Of a stretch of DNA of 64,000 nt, positions 19,325-27,224 are shown piece by piece. This DNA comes from Bryobacterales bacterium (lineage in GTDB: Bacteria > Acidobacteriota > Terriglobia > Bryobacterales > Bryobacteraceae), in assembly GCA_016716385.1 (NCBI GenBank), contig JADJWL010000003.1, positions 434,001-498,000 on the forward strand, read 5' to 3'. Under the pieces are notes generated by a model. That model was given only the letters and a program-made list of their open reading frames with translations. It was not told the DNA's origin and did no database searches. A program made the translations under genes and the position numbers. Every line of letters begins with the position of its first letter. Within the stretch, counting starts at the first letter, position 1.

Positions 19325-20386
19325 ATGCGGCATTCTGCTGTCCTCGCACTGTTCAGTTTCGCTGCCGCCTTCGGGCAGAACACGTTGTTCGTCTCCGGCG
19401 TCCGGGTGATGCCGGGCGAAACGGCTGAGGCCGTGGTGGTGCTTGCCCCCCGCGACCGCCCGATCAGCGCACTGCAGTTCGACCTCGATCATCCCGCCGT
19501 GCTGACCGTAGCCGGCCGTCCTCTTGCTCCGGGCAAGGACGTGGCATTCCGTCAGTTGGAACAGGGACGGACCCGCTTCGTGATCTGGTCGGAAAACCGC
19601 ACCGCGATCGAGGCCGGGGAACTGCTCACGCTGGAATGGTCCGCCGCCGCGGATGCGCCGGAGGAGGTCCACCGGATCGGTGTTTCCCACGTCATTGCGT
19701 CCGATCCGGATGGGTATGGGGTTGCCGTTCTGCCGGCGGACTCCTCGGCAGGGGTGGGGCGGGATCCGGCGCCACTGATCCACCCTGGAGGCGTCGTCAG
19801 CGCCGGCGGATTCAGGCGGGGCACCGTGCCCGGCTCACTCATCAGTATTTTCGGCGAACGGCTGTCAGGCGCGACGCAGGTGACGATCAATGGCGTAGCT
19901 CTGTCCCTGTCCTTTGTGAGCCCTTCACAGATCAACGCCGTGGTTCCGTGGGAACTCACGCCCGGACCCGGTGAACTGGTCGTGACAGCGGAAGGAGTCG
20001 CCAGTCCTCCCGCGGTCAGCCCTGTGGACGGCCCACAGCCGGGCTTTTTTGCCGGTGAAGGGAATCATGCACTGGCGTTGAACGCTTCGGGTGAACTGAA
20101 CAGCCCGGCCACTCCAGCCCGGCCGGGCGAAACCATCACGATTTTCCTCACCGGCGGCGGTCCGGTGCGTGCGGAAGAACCGCACGCGGTCGACGGTGAA
20201 TTTGCGTGCACGATTGGGGACGAGGAGACCGAAGTTCTCTTTTTCGGGCTGGCGACTGAATGGCCCGGTATCTACAGGCTCCAGGTGGTTGTCCCGGAAC
20301 TGCCCGGGGAACTCCATGCCGTGAGCCTGACCCTGAACGGAGCCCGGAGCAATGAGCCACTGCTCGCGGTTAGCCCTCAGCCCTGA
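19325..20386 (+). CDS. Secreted protein: cohesin-like N-terminus plus TIGR03437 C-terminal domain
   Basis: 353 residues. Signal peptide (VLALFSFAAAFG), then a cohesin-like beta domain (VRVMPGETAEAVVVLAPRDRPISALQFDLDHP) to about residue 140. The C-terminal domain begins near GGVVSAGGFRRGTVPGSLISIFGERL and continues through PSQINAVVPWEL and PARPGETITIFLTGGGPV. These are signature elements of the TIGR03437 C-terminal domain, greatly expanded in Solibacter-type Acidobacteria. Its function is unknown; it resembles surface or secretion-related modules. This is the best lineage marker in the window. Convergent with recX, 8 nt apart. Confidence 0.85.
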   Translation: MRHSAVLALFSFAAAFGQNTLFVSGVRVMPGETAEAVVVLAPRDRPISALQFDLDHPAVLTVAGRPLAPGKDVAFRQLEQGRTRFVIWSENRTAIEAGELLTLEWSAAADAPEEVHRIGVSHVIASDPDGYGVAVLPADSSAGVGRDPAPLIHPGGVVSAGGFRRGTVPGSLISIFGERLSGATQVTINGVALSLSFVSPSQINAVVPWELTPGPGELVVTAEGVASPPAVSPVDGPQPGFFAGEGNHALALNASGELNSPATPARPGETITIFLTGGGPVRAEEPHAVDGEFACTIGDEETEVLFFGLATEWPGIYRLQVVVPELPGELHAVSLTLNGARSNEPLLAVSPQP

Positions 20387-20394
20387 GACGGCGA

Positions 20395-20922
20395 TCAGCC
20401 GGCGGTCTCTTCCGGCGGTTCCTCGAACGTATCCAGCAGTTCCGGATCGCGGGCGTGGCGCTTCAGGACGGTCAGGATGACGGGCGTCGGAAAGCCCGCC
20501 CGGCGCAGTTTGCCGTACGCCGAGGCGAGTTGCTTCGGTTCATCGAGCAGCGGACCGTGGCGGAGGATCCGGCGCTGCAAATACTGCGCGGCCAGCTCCA
20601 TCTCGTCGACGCCGGCAAATGTCCTGGCGGCAGCCTCTTCCGCGGTCCCGGACGCCACCCGGCGCTGGCGCAATTCCCGCAGCACCCGCGCTTTGCCGAA
20701 CCCCTGTGTTTCCAGGCGCGTCCCGGCGACCATCTCGGCAAACCGGACATCGTTCAGGTATCCGTACTCGGCCAGCCGCGCGAGAATGCCCTCCACATCC
20801 TCCTGCCGGTTCGCCCGCGCCATCAACTTCGTTCGCATTTCGGCCGCGGAATGCGCGCGGGCGCCTAACGCCCGGACCGCGTACTGCCACAGCCCTTGCT
20901 CATCGAGCGGCTTGCGCTTCAT
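20395..20922 (-). CDS. recX: RecX-family regulator of RecA
   Basis: 175 residues, made of the three-helix repeats typical of RecX (residues about 8-60 WQYAVRALGARAHSAAEMR, then YGYLNDVRFAEMVAGTRL, FGKARVLRELRQRRV, and AYGKLRRAGFPTPVIL). RecX binds RecA filaments and limits their activity. The ATG at 20922 is preceded 10 nt away by TACAAT on the minus strand. The frame is open upstream to 21009 but that part has no family similarity. recA is not nearby. Divergent from the YtxH-type gene. Confidence 0.85.
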   Translation of the reverse strand: MKRKPLDEQGLWQYAVRALGARAHSAAEMRTKLMARANRQEDVEGILARLAEYGYLNDVRFAEMVAGTRLETQGFGKARVLRELRQRRVASGTAEEAAARTFAGVDEMELAAQYLQRRILRHGPLLDEPKQLASAYGKLRRAGFPTPVILTVLKRHARDPELLDTFEEPPEETAG

Positions 20923-20932
20923 GACACGTCCG

Positions 20933-20938
20933 ATTGTA
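20933..20938 (-). promoter_or_regulatory. -10-like TACAAT before recX
   Basis: Minus-strand TACAAT, 10 nt upstream of the recX ATG (20922). No RBS lies in between. Confidence 0.45.
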
Positions 20939-20961
20939 GCGTCGTGCGATACTGGGGGGGT

Positions 20962-20967
20962 TATACT
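20962..20967 (+). promoter_or_regulatory. -10-like TATACT before the YtxH-type gene
   Basis: TATACT followed by a short leader with an AGGAGG Shine-Dalgarno (about 20980-20985) and ATG at 20992. This is a conventional leader, in contrast to the divergent recX. No convincing -35 box. Confidence 0.45.
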
Positions 20968-20991
20968 GAAAACACGAACAGGAGGAACACG

Positions 20992-21321
20992 ATGCCGGAT
21001 TCCAATCATGGACTAGGGTATTTCATCGTCGGTCTGGGCGTGGGCGTGGCAGTGGGTATGCTGATGGCGCCGAAGTCCGGGGAGGAGACCAGAAGAATCC
21101 TCCGCGAGAAGGCGGATGAAGGCCGCGACTACATGAAGCACCGCGTCGACGAGGGCCGCGACTATGTCGTGAAGCGCTCTTCCGAGTTGCGCGAGACAGC
21201 CACGGGCGCCGTGGAGCGCGGCAAGGATGTGCTGCACCGGCAGAAGGAACAGCTTTCCAGCGCGATTGACGCGGGGAAGCAGGCCTACCACGAATCCATG
21301 GGCGAGGGTCACGCCCGGTAA
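20992..21321 (+). CDS. YtxH-domain membrane-anchored protein
   Basis: 109 residues. One glycine-rich membrane helix near the N-terminus (YFIVGLGVGVAVGMLMAPKSGEETR), the hallmark of YtxH/general-stress-type proteins, followed by a charged helical tail with two similar DEGRDY repeats. Members are anchored in the inner membrane and are linked with stress response in Firmicutes; their molecular role is unknown. A strong AGGAGG RBS sets the start. It is followed 19 nt later by another membrane-plus-coiled-coil protein. Confidence 0.85.
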   Translation: MPDSNHGLGYFIVGLGVGVAVGMLMAPKSGEETRRILREKADEGRDYMKHRVDEGRDYVVKRSSELRETATGAVERGKDVLHRQKEQLSSAIDAGKQAYHESMGEGHAR

Positions 21322-21340
21322 ATTCCGGACGGTTGGGCGC

Positions 21341-21847
21341 ATGTCTGAGGCTACCTTTCGACTGATTGTCAGCATCGGGGTGATACTCGTTACGATCAGC
21401 GCGATCGCGCAGGGTGTCGTCATGTTCCTGTTGTATCGGGCCAGCCAGGTGACGCGCGCCCGCCTCGATCAGTTGACCCAGAAGGTCGAGCCGGTAATCG
21501 CCAATTCCCGGCAAATCAGCGAGGACCTGCGCCCGAAACTGAACGGGATCCTGGAACATACGCTGGCGATCTCGAAGATGGCACGCGAACAGGCGGAGCG
21601 CTACGACGTTCTTCTGACTGAGACGGCGGGCCGCGCGCGCGTCCACGTGGAGCGCTATGACGCCGTCCTGGGCGAAACTGCGGCGCGAGTCGAAGAGACA
21701 TCTGCGCTCGTCCACGAGCAGATCATGCGCCCGGTCCGGGAGGTCAACGCCGTCATGGCCGGGGTTCGGACCGCGGTGAACGTGTGGGCCCGCGGCCAGC
21801 GGCCTTCTCCCGAGCACGCGACCCAGGACGAGGAGATGTTCATCTAG
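21341..21847 (+). CDS. Single-span membrane protein with coiled-coil tail (DUF948-like)
   Basis: 168 residues. One N-terminal membrane helix (LIVSIGVILVTISAIAQGVVMFLL), then a long helical region with methyl-accepting or DUF948-like heptads (VEPVIANSRQISEDLRPK, repeated RYD-V-L-ET motifs at about 87-108). There is no catalytic motif. Start ATG 21341 is chosen because the membrane helix begins there. The neighbouring YtxH protein and the downstream CpsB-like and NfrB-like genes suggest an envelope role, by context. Confidence 0.65.
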   Translation: MSEATFRLIVSIGVILVTISAIAQGVVMFLLYRASQVTRARLDQLTQKVEPVIANSRQISEDLRPKLNGILEHTLAISKMAREQAERYDVLLTETAGRARVHVERYDAVLGETAARVEETSALVHEQIMRPVREVNAVMAGVRTAVNVWARGQRPSPEHATQDEEMFI

Positions 21848-21859
21848 CCGAAGGCGCGG

Positions 21860-22615
21860 ATGGTCGACATCCATAGCCACATCCTCCATGGCATGGACGA
21901 TGGGGCGAAAACACTTGAGATCTCCGTCGCGATGCTGGAAATGGCCGCGGCCGATGGCATCACGGATATCGTCGCGTCCCCCCACGCGAATAACGACTAC
22001 ACGTTTGACCCCGACCTGATCGAAGCGCGCATCCGGGAGCTCGCGGCGGCCCTGACCGTGCCGATTCGCATTCACCGCGGCTGCGATTTCCACCTGACCT
22101 TCGACAACATCGAAGATGCGCTCCGCCGGCCGGACCGGTATACGATCAACCACCGGCGCTACCTCCTGGTCGAGTTCTCCGACCTGCTGATCCCGAAGAC
22201 TTCGGGTGAGGTCTTCGAGCGGATGCTGGCTGCAGGGATCGTCCCGGTCGTGACCCACCCGGAACGCAATGCCCTGTTGCGGCGGAAATGGGAGACTCTC
22301 GAGAACTGGGCTGATGCCGGGTGCCTGATGCAGGTCACGGCGGGCGCGTTGCTCGGGCGTTGGGGACGGTCCGCGCAGGAGTTCGCCGAGAAGTTGATGG
22401 ACGCCAACCTGGCGCACGTCATCGCCAGCGACGCGCATGACGCCGAGCACCGTCCACCGGTCCTGACCCCAGCCTATGAGAGGGTCGCGAAGAAATGGGG
22501 ACAGTCCCGCGCCGAAGCGCTGTTCGGTGCGAATCCGGCGGCCATTCTGGCGGGGCAGCCGCTTCCGCAGCCAGCGCCTGAACCGGCGCAGCGCAAATGG
22601 TATCGCTTCTGGTAG
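21860..22615 (+). CDS. CpsB/YwqE-type PHP-fold tyrosine phosphatase or phosphoesterase
   Basis: 251 residues. It opens with the PHP metal motif MVDIHSHILHGMDDGA, followed by IVASPHANNDY, VTHPERN and IASDAHD, which supply the other metal-binding His/Asp residues. The closest known group dephosphorylates bacterial tyrosine kinases that control capsule and exopolysaccharide export. No BY-kinase gene is visible here. The C-terminal tail is proline-rich. It sits 12 nt after the coiled-coil gene and 75 nt before an exopolysaccharide-type glycosyltransferase, consistent with polysaccharide control. Confidence 0.88.
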   Translation: MVDIHSHILHGMDDGAKTLEISVAMLEMAAADGITDIVASPHANNDYTFDPDLIEARIRELAAALTVPIRIHRGCDFHLTFDNIEDALRRPDRYTINHRRYLLVEFSDLLIPKTSGEVFERMLAAGIVPVVTHPERNALLRRKWETLENWADAGCLMQVTAGALLGRWGRSAQEFAEKLMDANLAHVIASDAHDAEHRPPVLTPAYERVAKKWGQSRAEALFGANPAAILAGQPLPQPAPEPAQRKWYRFW

Positions 22616-22690
22616 CGCCGAAAATTTCCCGAGAACTTTTCCCCCTCCAGCGCACTATACACATGGGAGCACCGCGCTCCCGCGTTTGCC

Positions 22691-24481
22691 ATGCTCCTTG
22701 CCCTCTGGGTTCTGCTGTCGAACCTCGACGACCTGTTCGTTGACCTGGCCCGGATCGTCTCGTGGCTCGCCGGACCGGACCCACCCCCGGCCCCCGGCGG
22801 ACCGGTGGTGGAGCGCCGTCTGGCCATCTTCGTGCCGGCGTGGCGGGAATCAGCCGTCCTGGAAGGCATGGTGGAGCACAACAACGCCGCTATCCGCTAC
22901 AGCCGCTTCGATTTTTTCCTCGGCGTCTATCCCAATGACAGCGCAACATGCGCCGTCGCGAGTGAACTCGAAGCGCGCTACGCGAATGTCCACGTCGCGA
23001 TCTGCCCGCACGACGGGCCGACATCCAAGGCAGATTGCCTGAACTGGGTCTACCAGCACCTGCTCACCCACGAGAGGCAAACAGGGGCCCGTTTCGAAGT
23101 GATCATCACGCACGATGCCGAAGACCTGATCCACCCGGATTCGCTGGCGTGGGCCAACCGCCTCATCGGCGAGTACGACATGGTGCAGATCCCCGTGCTC
23201 CCGCTGGCGACTCCGGTCCGCGAACTCGTCCACGGCGTGTATTGCGACGAGTTCGCGGTCTACCAGACGTGGGAGTTGCCCGTGCGGCAGCGGTTGGGCG
23301 GATTTCTTCCTTCGTGCGGGGTTGGGACGGCGTTCCGCCGCGACGCCCTCGAGACGCTGGCTGCACGCTACCGGAACCACATCTTCGAACCACGCTGTCT
23401 CACGGAAGACTACGAGAACGGCTTCCGCATCCACCATGCCGGAGGACGTCAGATCCTCCTTCCCTTCGCAGGCGGCACGGAAAGCCCAGTGGCGACGCGC
23501 GAATATTTCCCACGCCGGATCGGCGCTGCAATCCGGCAGCGGACGCGCTGGATGATGGGGATCGCGCTGCAATCCTGGGAGTTGCACGGCTGGCGCGACA
23601 CGCTGCGGCAGGGCTACTGGTTCTGGCGGGATCGCAAAGGGCTGGTGAGCAACCTGGTCGGACCGGTGGCGGGGGTGATGTTCCTGGCCGGCGTGACGCG
23701 CTGGGCGTCCGGAGGCGCCGAGGGACCGCTGCGAATTCCCGGCCTGATCGCCTCCGATTCGGCGGCTGCCGTGTTTGCGTTCTCAGCCCTGATGCAAGTC
23801 TTCCACATGGCTATCAAGGCCGTGTGCGGAGCCCGGTTCTACGGATGGCGATTCGCGGCCGGCGCCCCCCTGCGCGCGTTCGTCGGGAACTGGCTCAATT
23901 TCGCCGCCACACTGAATGCACTCTGGCGGTATGGCGCCGCGCGGTTGCGGGGACAGCCCCTCGTCTGGCTGAAGACCGAACATCTCTACCCCAGCCGCGA
24001 GGCGCTATCGCCGCGGAAGCCCAGACTCGGAGAAATCCTGGTGGCGTGCGAAATGGTTGCACAGGATGAAGTGGATGAGGCGCTGGAGCGCAAGCACGCC
24101 GGGCAGCGCCTTGGGGAGTACCTGGTAGCGCGCGGGTTGTTGGGGGAGGCCGACCTCTACGAGGCGCTTGCCATGCAGCAGAATCTGGGCATCGAACCCC
24201 TCAGCCGGGCCCGGATCGCACCCGCAGTCACACGGACGCTACCGGCAGCGGTGGCGCGCAAATGGAAGGTCCTGCCATTCCGGGTGGCAGGAGGCAAGCT
24301 GTACGTGGCCGGCCCTGAAATCGCTGAGCCGGCCATGATTCAGGAACTGGCCGCGTACACGTCACTCGAGATCCGCTTTCAACTGATCACACCGCGCGCG
24401 TACCAAGGTTTCGAGGACGAGTTTTTGTCCCCGGAGACTCCGGTTCGCGCCCCCGCGGGTGCCCGGCGCGCGGCGATGTGA
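22691..24481 (+). CDS. NfrB-like glycosyltransferase 2 with C-terminal MshEN c-di-GMP-type domain
   Basis: 596 residues. It begins in a membrane helix. The glycosyltransferase-2 domain has HDAED, LTEDYENG and QRTRW, the D, TED and QxxRW motifs of processive synthases. Membrane helices follow (about 300-410). From about 430 there is a tandem MshEN motif (RLGEILVACEMV..., then RLGEYLVARGLL...ALAMQ), which binds c-di-GMP in characterised proteins. The same layout is found in E. coli NfrB, a c-di-GMP-controlled exopolysaccharide synthase needed for phage N4 infection. No nfrA is seen. The N-terminus is short, and no in-frame start exists nearby upstream. Ends 2 nt from the convergent bactofilin gene. 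Confidence 0.88.
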   Translation: MLLALWVLLSNLDDLFVDLARIVSWLAGPDPPPAPGGPVVERRLAIFVPAWRESAVLEGMVEHNNAAIRYSRFDFFLGVYPNDSATCAVASELEARYANVHVAICPHDGPTSKADCLNWVYQHLLTHERQTGARFEVIITHDAEDLIHPDSLAWANRLIGEYDMVQIPVLPLATPVRELVHGVYCDEFAVYQTWELPVRQRLGGFLPSCGVGTAFRRDALETLAARYRNHIFEPRCLTEDYENGFRIHHAGGRQILLPFAGGTESPVATREYFPRRIGAAIRQRTRWMMGIALQSWELHGWRDTLRQGYWFWRDRKGLVSNLVGPVAGVMFLAGVTRWASGGAEGPLRIPGLIASDSAAAVFAFSALMQVFHMAIKAVCGARFYGWRFAAGAPLRAFVGNWLNFAATLNALWRYGAARLRGQPLVWLKTEHLYPSREALSPRKPRLGEILVACEMVAQDEVDEALERKHAGQRLGEYLVARGLLGEADLYEALAMQQNLGIEPLSRARIAPAVTRTLPAAVARKWKVLPFRVAGGKLYVAGPEIAEPAMIQELAAYTSLEIRFQLITPRAYQGFEDEFLSPETPVRAPAGARRAAM

Positions 24482-24483
24482 CG

Positions 24484-24990
24484 CTAGGTGCGCACCACCA
24501 CCGGGGGCTGCTCTTTGACGGGGGCCGGCTTGGACGCCTGCGCCTCGCGGCGCTCCGGCTCGCCCTTCAGAATGTCAATGCTGCCCTTGAAATAGGCGCC
24601 GTCTTCGATCACGATGCCGGCGGTCTTCACATCGCCAACGAGGTTCGCTTCCTTGCGGATCGTCAGGCGCTCCAGTGCGGTGACATTTCCGCGGATGTTG
24701 CCGTGGACCACCACCTCCCGCGCCTTGATGGAGGCGCGAATCCGGCCGTTCGGGCCGATCGTGAGGCGGTCCTGCGACTCGAGCGTCCCCTCCACCTCGC
24801 CATCGACCAATAATTCCTCCTTGGAGAAGATCTCTCCTTTGATCACCATCGACGCTCCGATCGATGCCGAGCGTCCGGCTGGTGCGTGGGAAACGGGCCG
24901 CGGGGGCGGCGGGGCGGGATCGTTCCGGGTCTGGATCATGGGCTCTTCCGGACTCGAACTGCGTTCGGGTTCGCTGCGTCTATTCCACAT
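24484..24990 (-). CDS. Bactofilin (polymer-forming cytoskeletal protein)
   Basis: 168 residues. Proline-rich disordered N-terminus, then a beta-helix of bactofilin type: SMVIKGEIFSKEELLVDGEVEG, RLTIGPNGRIRASIKAREVVVHGNIRGNV and EANLVGDVKTAGIVIEDGAYFKGSI. Bactofilins form filaments that organise the cell wall and polysaccharide synthesis at the inner membrane. The C-terminal tail is charged and proline-containing. The tail-to-tail arrangement with the NfrB-like gene may be functional (envelope organisation) or just compaction. The 198-nt upstream gap holds a stem structure. Confidence 0.92.
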   Translation of the reverse strand: MWNRRSEPERSSSPEEPMIQTRNDPAPPPPRPVSHAPAGRSASIGASMVIKGEIFSKEELLVDGEVEGTLESQDRLTIGPNGRIRASIKAREVVVHGNIRGNVTALERLTIRKEANLVGDVKTAGIVIEDGAYFKGSIDILKGEPERREAQASKPAPVKEQPPVVVRT

Positions 24991-25033
24991 AGTGTTCTGA
25001 CATCCTCATGAAGATTCCTGGGGCGGGCGCCAC

Positions 25034-25080
25034 CCGCCGGTACGGTCAAGGCCGGGCCGGGACCAATCCCATACCGGCGG
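25034..25080. other. Stem structure in the 198-nt gap 24991-25188
   Basis: A 9-bp perfect inverted repeat (25034-25042 with 25072-25080) encloses a GC-rich 29-nt loop that contains a smaller GGTC/GACC pairing. An alternative overlapping hairpin is 25022-25027 with 25033-25038. It lies between the aldolase 3' end and the bactofilin start, both on the minus strand. No T-run follows on the minus strand, and no gene is visible in the gap. It could be a terminator or a bactofilin leader. Confidence 0.35.
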
Positions 25081-25188
25081 AGTGGCAACAGAGCCGTTGG
25101 TGCAACCTGGTGGCCAACCGGCGATCCGCCGTGTTTCCCGCGGGCGGCCGGATGGATGTAGCGCAAAAACTGCGGGTTCGTGTAAGAA

Positions 25189-26196
25189 TTACGGCTTCGC
25201 AATGCCCAGCTTGGCGTACCAGGGCTTTGCAGGACGGATCGCCTCGTTCACCGCGTTGATGTTCTTGACGCCGTCGCCGGCCAGCCAGTCCTCCAGGGCC
25301 TTCACACCCTGCTTGCCGTACACGGGGATGCCTTCCTTCCAGGTGGCGCGCCCGCACAAGACTCCCGAGAAGTCGGTCCCCGATTCGGCCGCCATATTGA
25401 GGGACTCGGTGAACTGGGCATTGCTCACGCCGGCGCTCAGATAGATAAACGGCTTCGACGCCACCGCCGCGGCAGCGCGGAAATGGTCAAGCGCCTCGGC
25501 GCGGGTGTACGCCTTCTGTCCCTTGTAGACGCTGCTGCCCTCGACGAACTCGGCGTTGATCGGCACTTCCACCTTCAGCACGTCTACCTTGTAGTGGGGC
25601 TTGGAGAACTCCTCCATGCTCTTCGTGACGATCTCCGGCTTCTTCTTCGCGTATTCGAGACCCTTCTCATCGCCGCCCGCCGGATCGTATCCGATGAACT
25701 CCAGGAAGAAGGGGATATCGTTGGCATCGCACTCCGCCCCGATGCGCTCGATGAACGCGTGCTTGATATCGTTGACCCGCGGTTCGTCGAACGGAGTGTA
25801 GTAGATGAGGATCTTGACGGCGTTGGCGCCCCAGTCCCTGATCCGCATGGCTGACACCGTTGGAAGCAGATCGGGAAGGCGTCCGGGCTGCGTGTTGTCA
25901 TAGCCGCTCTGCTCGTAGGCCAGAAGCAGCCCGGCGTTCGGTGCGCGCGTGGCCGCGGCCGGCAAACCCCATTCGGGGTCGAGCAGGATGGCGCTCGCGT
26001 GGGGGGTCAGGACCTTGGTGACAGCGGTCTTGAACTCCGTCATCATTTCGTCGGTGACGGCGCTCTTGTCGATGCCCTTGGCGGCGGCAATCGACTTCTG
26101 CAGGCTACCTCGCTGGTCCATCGCCGCGGCGGCAATCACCCCGGCGTCATTGGCCAGGGCCTTCATGTGCTGGATCTTTCCCGCTGACAAGCTCAT
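25189..26196 (-). CDS. Class I tagatose/fructose-bisphosphate aldolase (LacD-like)
   Basis: 335 residues. AMDQRGSLQKS, LLDPEWGLPA, the KILIYYTPFD strand and VDVLKVEVPIN match the LacD-type class I aldolases, with the Schiff-base lysine expected in the barrel strand near KVEVP. It cleaves tagatose- or fructose-1,6-bisphosphate to DHAP and glyceraldehyde-3-phosphate in the cytoplasm. No lactose or galactose genes are nearby, so it may serve central glycolysis. A GAGGAGG Shine-Dalgarno lies 11-12 nt upstream of the ATG at 26196. It lies 68 nt after ribF on the same strand. Confidence 0.9.
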   Translation of the reverse strand: MSLSAGKIQHMKALANDAGVIAAAAMDQRGSLQKSIAAAKGIDKSAVTDEMMTEFKTAVTKVLTPHASAILLDPEWGLPAAATRAPNAGLLLAYEQSGYDNTQPGRLPDLLPTVSAMRIRDWGANAVKILIYYTPFDEPRVNDIKHAFIERIGAECDANDIPFFLEFIGYDPAGGDEKGLEYAKKKPEIVTKSMEEFSKPHYKVDVLKVEVPINAEFVEGSSVYKGQKAYTRAEALDHFRAAAAVASKPFIYLSAGVSNAQFTESLNMAAESGTDFSGVLCGRATWKEGIPVYGKQGVKALEDWLAGDGVKNINAVNEAIRPAKPWYAKLGIAKP

Positions 26197-26264
26197 AGTG
26201 TTCGGATTCCTCCTCGGGTGACGGTGATCGCTGCGGATCGCCGGGTTTCTAAGCTGCGAAGGCG

Positions 26265-27224
26265 TTACTCTTCAGTATGCCAGAGGCGGGGCAGACGCCG
26301 GAAGTATCTCTCCGCGCGGCGGACGTCAGCGAGGATCTGCGCCTTCAGAGCCTCCGGGGACGGGAATTTCCGCTCGTCCCGCAGTCTGCGCAGGAACGCG
26401 AGCCGCAAGTTGGACGGAGACGTGCCGTCAAGCGGCCGTAGCAGAAATGTCTCCACCGTCAGTGCCTTTCCATTAAAGGTGGGCCGCATTCCGACATTGG
26501 TCACAGATGGCCAGCGCCTCCCGGTATGCGGGTCCTCGCTGCACGTCACGTACACCCCGCTCGGCGGCAGCACACCGGTCGTCCAGGCGAGATTGAGCGT
26601 CGGAACGGTTTGCTTCGACCCGACGCCGTGGCCGCGCACGATCTCCCCGGAGAGGGTGAACGGCCGCGCCAATAGGTGCCGCGCCTCGGCCATCCTGCCC
26701 GCTTCGACCGCCCGCCTTACGGCGCTCGACGACACAATTCGCCCTTTGCGCCAGACCGGCGGCGCAATGTCTACCTCGAAGCCCAGTACCCTGCCCGCCG
26801 CTTCGAGAGTAGCCGTGCCGCCCGCCTGCCCGCGTCCGAAGCGGAAATTGGCGCCGACGACGACGGCCCGGGTTCCCAGGTGTTCGACGAGAATCCGCTC
26901 AATGAACGCCTCCGGCGGCAGCGCGGCGACTTCCCCGGTGAACGGCAGAATCAGCACCTGCTCGATCCCCTCGGCCGCCATCAACCGGCAGCGCTCGTCC
27001 AGGGTTGTCAGCAGCTTCGGCGCGCGGTCCGGCGCCACAACGCGCGCCGGGTGCGGATCGAACGTTAGCGCCGATGGCCGGACGCGCAGCCGCCGCGCCG
27101 CATCGCACACGCGCAGGAACAGCTCCCGGTGACCGGTGTGGACTCCATCGAAGTTTCCGATTGTCAGAGCGCAGGGTCCGAATCCGGTGGCTTCGTCGAG
27201 GCTCCGGTAGATCCGGATCGCCAT
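26265..27224 (-). CDS. ribF: Bifunctional riboflavin kinase/FAD synthetase
   Basis: 319 residues, normal length. The N-terminal FAD synthetase shows LTIGNFDGVHTGHREL with the HxGH-type nucleotidyltransferase motif and VGANFRFGRG, then IVSSSAVRRAVEAG. The C-terminal flavokinase shows GEIVRGHGVGSKQTVPTLNL and SGVYVT. It converts riboflavin to FMN and then FAD. It starts right where the upstream metallo-beta-lactamase-fold gene stops (27224/27225), so the two genes abut without a gap. Confidence 0.95.
   Translation of the reverse strand: MAIRIYRSLDEATGFGPCALTIGNFDGVHTGHRELFLRVCDAARRLRVRPSALTFDPHPARVVAPDRAPKLLTTLDERCRLMAAEGIEQVLILPFTGEVAALPPEAFIERILVEHLGTRAVVVGANFRFGRGQAGGTATLEAAGRVLGFEVDIAPPVWRKGRIVSSSAVRRAVEAGRMAEARHLLARPFTLSGEIVRGHGVGSKQTVPTLNLAWTTGVLPPSGVYVTCSEDPHTGRRWPSVTNVGMRPTFNGKALTVETFLLRPLDGTSPSNLRLAFLRRLRDERKFPSPEALKAQILADVRRAERYFRRLPRLWHTEE

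Noticed and set aside
22665..22681. Hairpin GGGAGC/GCTCCC just before the NfrB-like start
   Set aside because: Only six base pairs in a GC-rich region, with no T-run. Not strong enough for a terminator or regulatory call.
24936..25202. An 88-codon minus-strand frame crossing the bactofilin upstream gap
   Set aside because: It overlaps both the bactofilin 5' end and the aldolase 3' end in another frame, has no RBS, and shows no recognisable motif.
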